Assembly (NCBI RefSeq): GCF_023168165.1 | Contig: NZ_BQYJ01000005.1 | Location: 186,001-250,000, forward strand | DNA: 64,000 nt | Reading direction: 5' to 3' | Source of the DNA: Niallia sp. NCCP-28 | Lineage (GTDB): Bacteria; Bacillota; Bacilli; Bacillales; Cytobacillaceae | Part shown: one piece after another, positions 62,174 through 64,000 of the stretch | Numbering within the stretch: position 1 is the first letter of the stretch | Layout: each line of letters opens with the position of its first letter | The notes under the pieces: model-generated | Databases searched by the model: none | Told to the model about the DNA's origin: nothing | The model's input: only the letters and a program-made list of their open reading frames with translations | Position numbers and translations under genes: made by a program

Positions 62174-63289
62174 ATGAAAACAATAAATACAACTAGCAAT
62201 AGCGCAACCATTTTCCGCGCCGATCAAGTCGGCAGTTTATTGAGATCCGATGCCATAAAAAAAGCCCGCTTACAAAGCTCTGCTGGAGAAATTTCCTTAG
62301 AACAATTACGAAAAATCGAAGATAACGAAATTGCAAGAATTGTACAGAAGCAAAAAGAAATAGGATTGCAAGCTGTTACGGATGGAGAATTCCGCAGAGC
62401 TTGGTGGCATTTTGATTTCTTAGAAAATCTGGTTGGAGTTAATGGCTTTTGGGAAGGAAACGGCATTCAATTCCATCAAAAACAAACAAAATCTCGTGCG
62501 ATTAAAATAACCAACAAATTAGACTTTGGCAATCATCCTATGTTAGAAGATTATAAGTATCTTCATCAAACAGCCAAGGACCATGTAGCAAAATTTACAA
62601 TTCCAAGTCCAAGCATGCTTCATTTTCGTGGAGAGATTGATAAATCAGTTTATCCAGATGAAGAAGAATTCTTCGATGATTTAGCCAAAACATATAAAAA
62701 AGGGCTGCAAACTTTTTATGATGCCGGCTGCCGCTATCTGCAGCTTGATGATACATCATGGGCTTATCTATGTTCAAAAGAGCAAAAAGAACAGCTTCGT
62801 GCAAAAGGACTGAACCCTGATTATTTAATAAAAATGTATTTAGATACATTAAACAAAGCAGTAGCAGGGCGACCTGATGATTTAAAGATAACAATGCATA
62901 TTTGTCGTGGAAATTTCCGCTCCACATGGATTTCCTCTGGTGGATATGAACCAGTGGCAGAACAATTATTTGGTCATCTAAATATCGATGGTTTCTTCCT
63001 TGAATATGATAATGATCGTTCAGGCGGTTTTGAACCACTTCGTTTTGTAAATAAATCTGACCTAAATATTGTTTTAGGCTTAATTACTTCAAAATTTGGT
63101 GAATTGGAAAGTAAGGATGCTATTATAAAACGAATTGAAGAGGCATCACAATTTGTCGATTTAAATCAGCTATGTTTAAGCCCTCAATGCGGATTTGCAT
63201 CCACAGAAGAAGGCAACTTATTGACAGAAGAACAACAATGGTCAAAACTTCGGCATGTCGTGGAAATCTCCCAGGAAGTTTGGAAATAA
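62174..63289 (+). CDS. Cobalamin-independent methionine synthase-like (MetE C-terminal domain) protein
   Basis: 371-residue TIM-barrel of the UROD/MetE family, like B. subtilis YxjG/YxjH. Zinc ligands can be assigned: His and Cys in MHICRGNFRS (near residue 243), a Glu in FFLEYDNDR (near 277) and a Cys in LSPQCGFAST (near 337). It lacks the N-terminal half of full MetE, so the methyl donor may not be polyglutamyl folate. There is no SAM riboswitch upstream, unlike yxjG; the divergent LysR gene and the adjacent transporter suggest use of an imported compound, for example removal of a methyl group. That last point is inference. AGAGGAA precedes ATG 62174. Confidence 0.87.
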   Translation: MKTINTTSNSATIFRADQVGSLLRSDAIKKARLQSSAGEISLEQLRKIEDNEIARIVQKQKEIGLQAVTDGEFRRAWWHFDFLENLVGVNGFWEGNGIQFHQKQTKSRAIKITNKLDFGNHPMLEDYKYLHQTAKDHVAKFTIPSPSMLHFRGEIDKSVYPDEEEFFDDLAKTYKKGLQTFYDAGCRYLQLDDTSWAYLCSKEQKEQLRAKGLNPDYLIKMYLDTLNKAVAGRPDDLKITMHICRGNFRSTWISSGGYEPVAEQLFGHLNIDGFFLEYDNDRSGGFEPLRFVNKSDLNIVLGLITSKFGELESKDAIIKRIEEASQFVDLNQLCLSPQCGFASTEEGNLLTEEQQWSKLRHVVEISQEVWK

Positions 63290-63337
63290 ACAATTTTTAA
63301 TATAAAAAAGAAAAATGGCTACAAAAGGGGGAATAAT

Positions 63338-64000
63338 ATGCGTGTTGTTCAGACTTCTCAGGTAATCGCTGAAAGTAAGTTTAATAAATTTCATTTATTG
63401 GTTTTTCTTTGGTGTTTTTATGCCATTGCTTTTGATGGTTTTGATATTGCCTTATACGGAATTGGATTGCCTTTAATGATGAAGGACTATGAGTTAACCC
63501 TTGTAGAGGCAGGAGCAATCGGCAGCTATACTCTAGTTGGCATGATGCTTGGTTCCTTTTTGCTTGGCTCCCTTTCCGATATTATTGGCCGAAAAAAGAT
63601 ATTAGCAATCTGCATGCTTTTATTCAGCATATTTTCCCTTTTTGCTGGTTTAGCGCCAAACTCCCTAACCTTTACGATTATGCGCTTTATTGCTGCTCTT
63701 GGAATGGGTGGATTAATGCCAGCTGTAATTGCCATGATGACAGAATACTCTCCTAAAAAAAACCGCGCGCTGATTGTGGCGACAATGTATTGCGGCTACT
63801 CTATCGGGGCTATTCTGGCTTCACTAACAGGCATGTATTTAATGGAAAGTCTAGGGTGGAGATTTTTATATTGGCTAGGGATTATTCCCTTACTTACGCT
63901 GCCATTGTTTCTTAAACAATTTCCTGAATCTCTTTCTTATTATATTATTCGCAACCAAGGCGGAAAAATAGCCAGCATTTTAAACAAAATAGATTCTAAA
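63338..64000 (+). CDS. MFS transporter, aromatic acid:H+ symporter (AAHS) type, 3' end cut off
   Basis: First 221 residues of a proton-coupled importer. Six membrane helices are visible; motif A between helices 2 and 3 is GSLSDIIGRKKIL, and DGFDIALYGIGLP in helix 1 is typical of the aromatic-acid transporters. Start ATG 63338 has GGGGGA upstream and lies 48 bp after the methyltransferase stop, so they form an operon. A carboxylated aromatic substrate is suggested by family, perhaps one carrying a methoxy group given the neighbouring methyltransferase. Confidence 0.88.
   Translation, partial: MRVVQTSQVIAESKFNKFHLLVFLWCFYAIAFDGFDIALYGIGLPLMMKDYELTLVEAGAIGSYTLVGMMLGSFLLGSLSDIIGRKKILAICMLLFSIFSLFAGLAPNSLTFTIMRFIAALGMGGLMPAVIAMMTEYSPKKNRALIVATMYCGYSIGAILASLTGMYLMESLGWRFLYWLGIIPLLTLPLFLKQFPESLSYYIIRNQGGKIASILNKIDSK

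Overview
The window is a contiguous piece of a low-GC Gram-positive chromosome, almost certainly a Bacillaceae member (Bacillus sensu lato). The reasons are strong AGGAGG-type ribosome sites, sigma-A and sigma-B type promoters, Fur, PerR, NsrR and PurR boxes of the Bacillus type, a HemAT aerotaxis sensor, a seven-gene Mrp antiporter operon, and an RsbK/RsbM/RsbY-like set as described in Bacillus cereus. It reads as ordinary core and adaptive chromosome: I found no prophage, plasmid backbone, CRISPR array, tRNA or rRNA. Species cannot be fixed by eye.

Layout. 1-7.3 kb, all minus strand: the 5' part of a branched-chain amino-acid binding lipoprotein, a GT2 glycosyltransferase with a small overlapping partner, and a sulfonate/taurine-type ABC transporter (permease, ATPase, lipoprotein) behind an arylsulfotransferase-like gene. 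7.7-18.7 kb, iron and nitric oxide: a ferredoxin-NADP reductase divergent from a siderophore ABC importer, with identical Fur boxes on both sides; a membrane histidine kinase; a PTS-type EIIC membrane protein; nsrR divergent from hmp; and a second, Fur-boxed siderophore lipoprotein. 18.7-24.2 kb: a two-gene minus-strand unit behind a convincing yybP-ykoY (Mn2+) riboswitch, an EamA transporter behind an unidentified attenuator, a flavin monooxygenase-like protein, and HemAT. 24.6-34.2 kb: katE with a sigma-B promoter, a SIMPL-domain protein, guaC with a PurR box pair, and the rsbY, rsbM and rsbK-like genes. 34.4-42.6 kb: a decayed Gfo/Idh/MocA gene, a polysaccharide pyruvyl transferase, a Suv3-like helicase, a CHASE3 chemoreceptor and a YpfJ-type metallopeptidase with a sigma-B promoter. 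43-53 kb: an aldo/keto reductase, a BIG2-repeat secreted protein, mrpABCDEFG, and a divergent stand-alone KdpD-type USP protein. 53-64 kb: a one-domain tyrosine recombinase, selO, ahpCF under PerR, a repeat-rich ATP-binding protein lacking its usual N-terminal domain, and a LysR regulator divergent from a MetE-C-like methyltransferase and an AAHS-type MFS transporter cut by the window end.

How it fits together. Much of the region deals with oxidative, nitrosative, metal and general stress: Fur-controlled iron uptake, NsrR-Hmp, PerR-AhpCF, KatE, a manganese riboswitch, SelO, Mrp ion homeostasis and a phosphorelay able to switch on sigma-B. Three short elements with GGCTGTTTT ends and 8-bp target duplications are non-autonomous mobile elements spread through the intergenic spaces, and several gene relics (MocA, GGDEF, an unidentified minus-strand fragment) lie in the longer gaps. 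The least explained parts are the Mn2+-riboswitch target genes, the EamA leader, the leader or small RNA ahead of the arylsulfotransferase operon, and the USP protein beside mrp.
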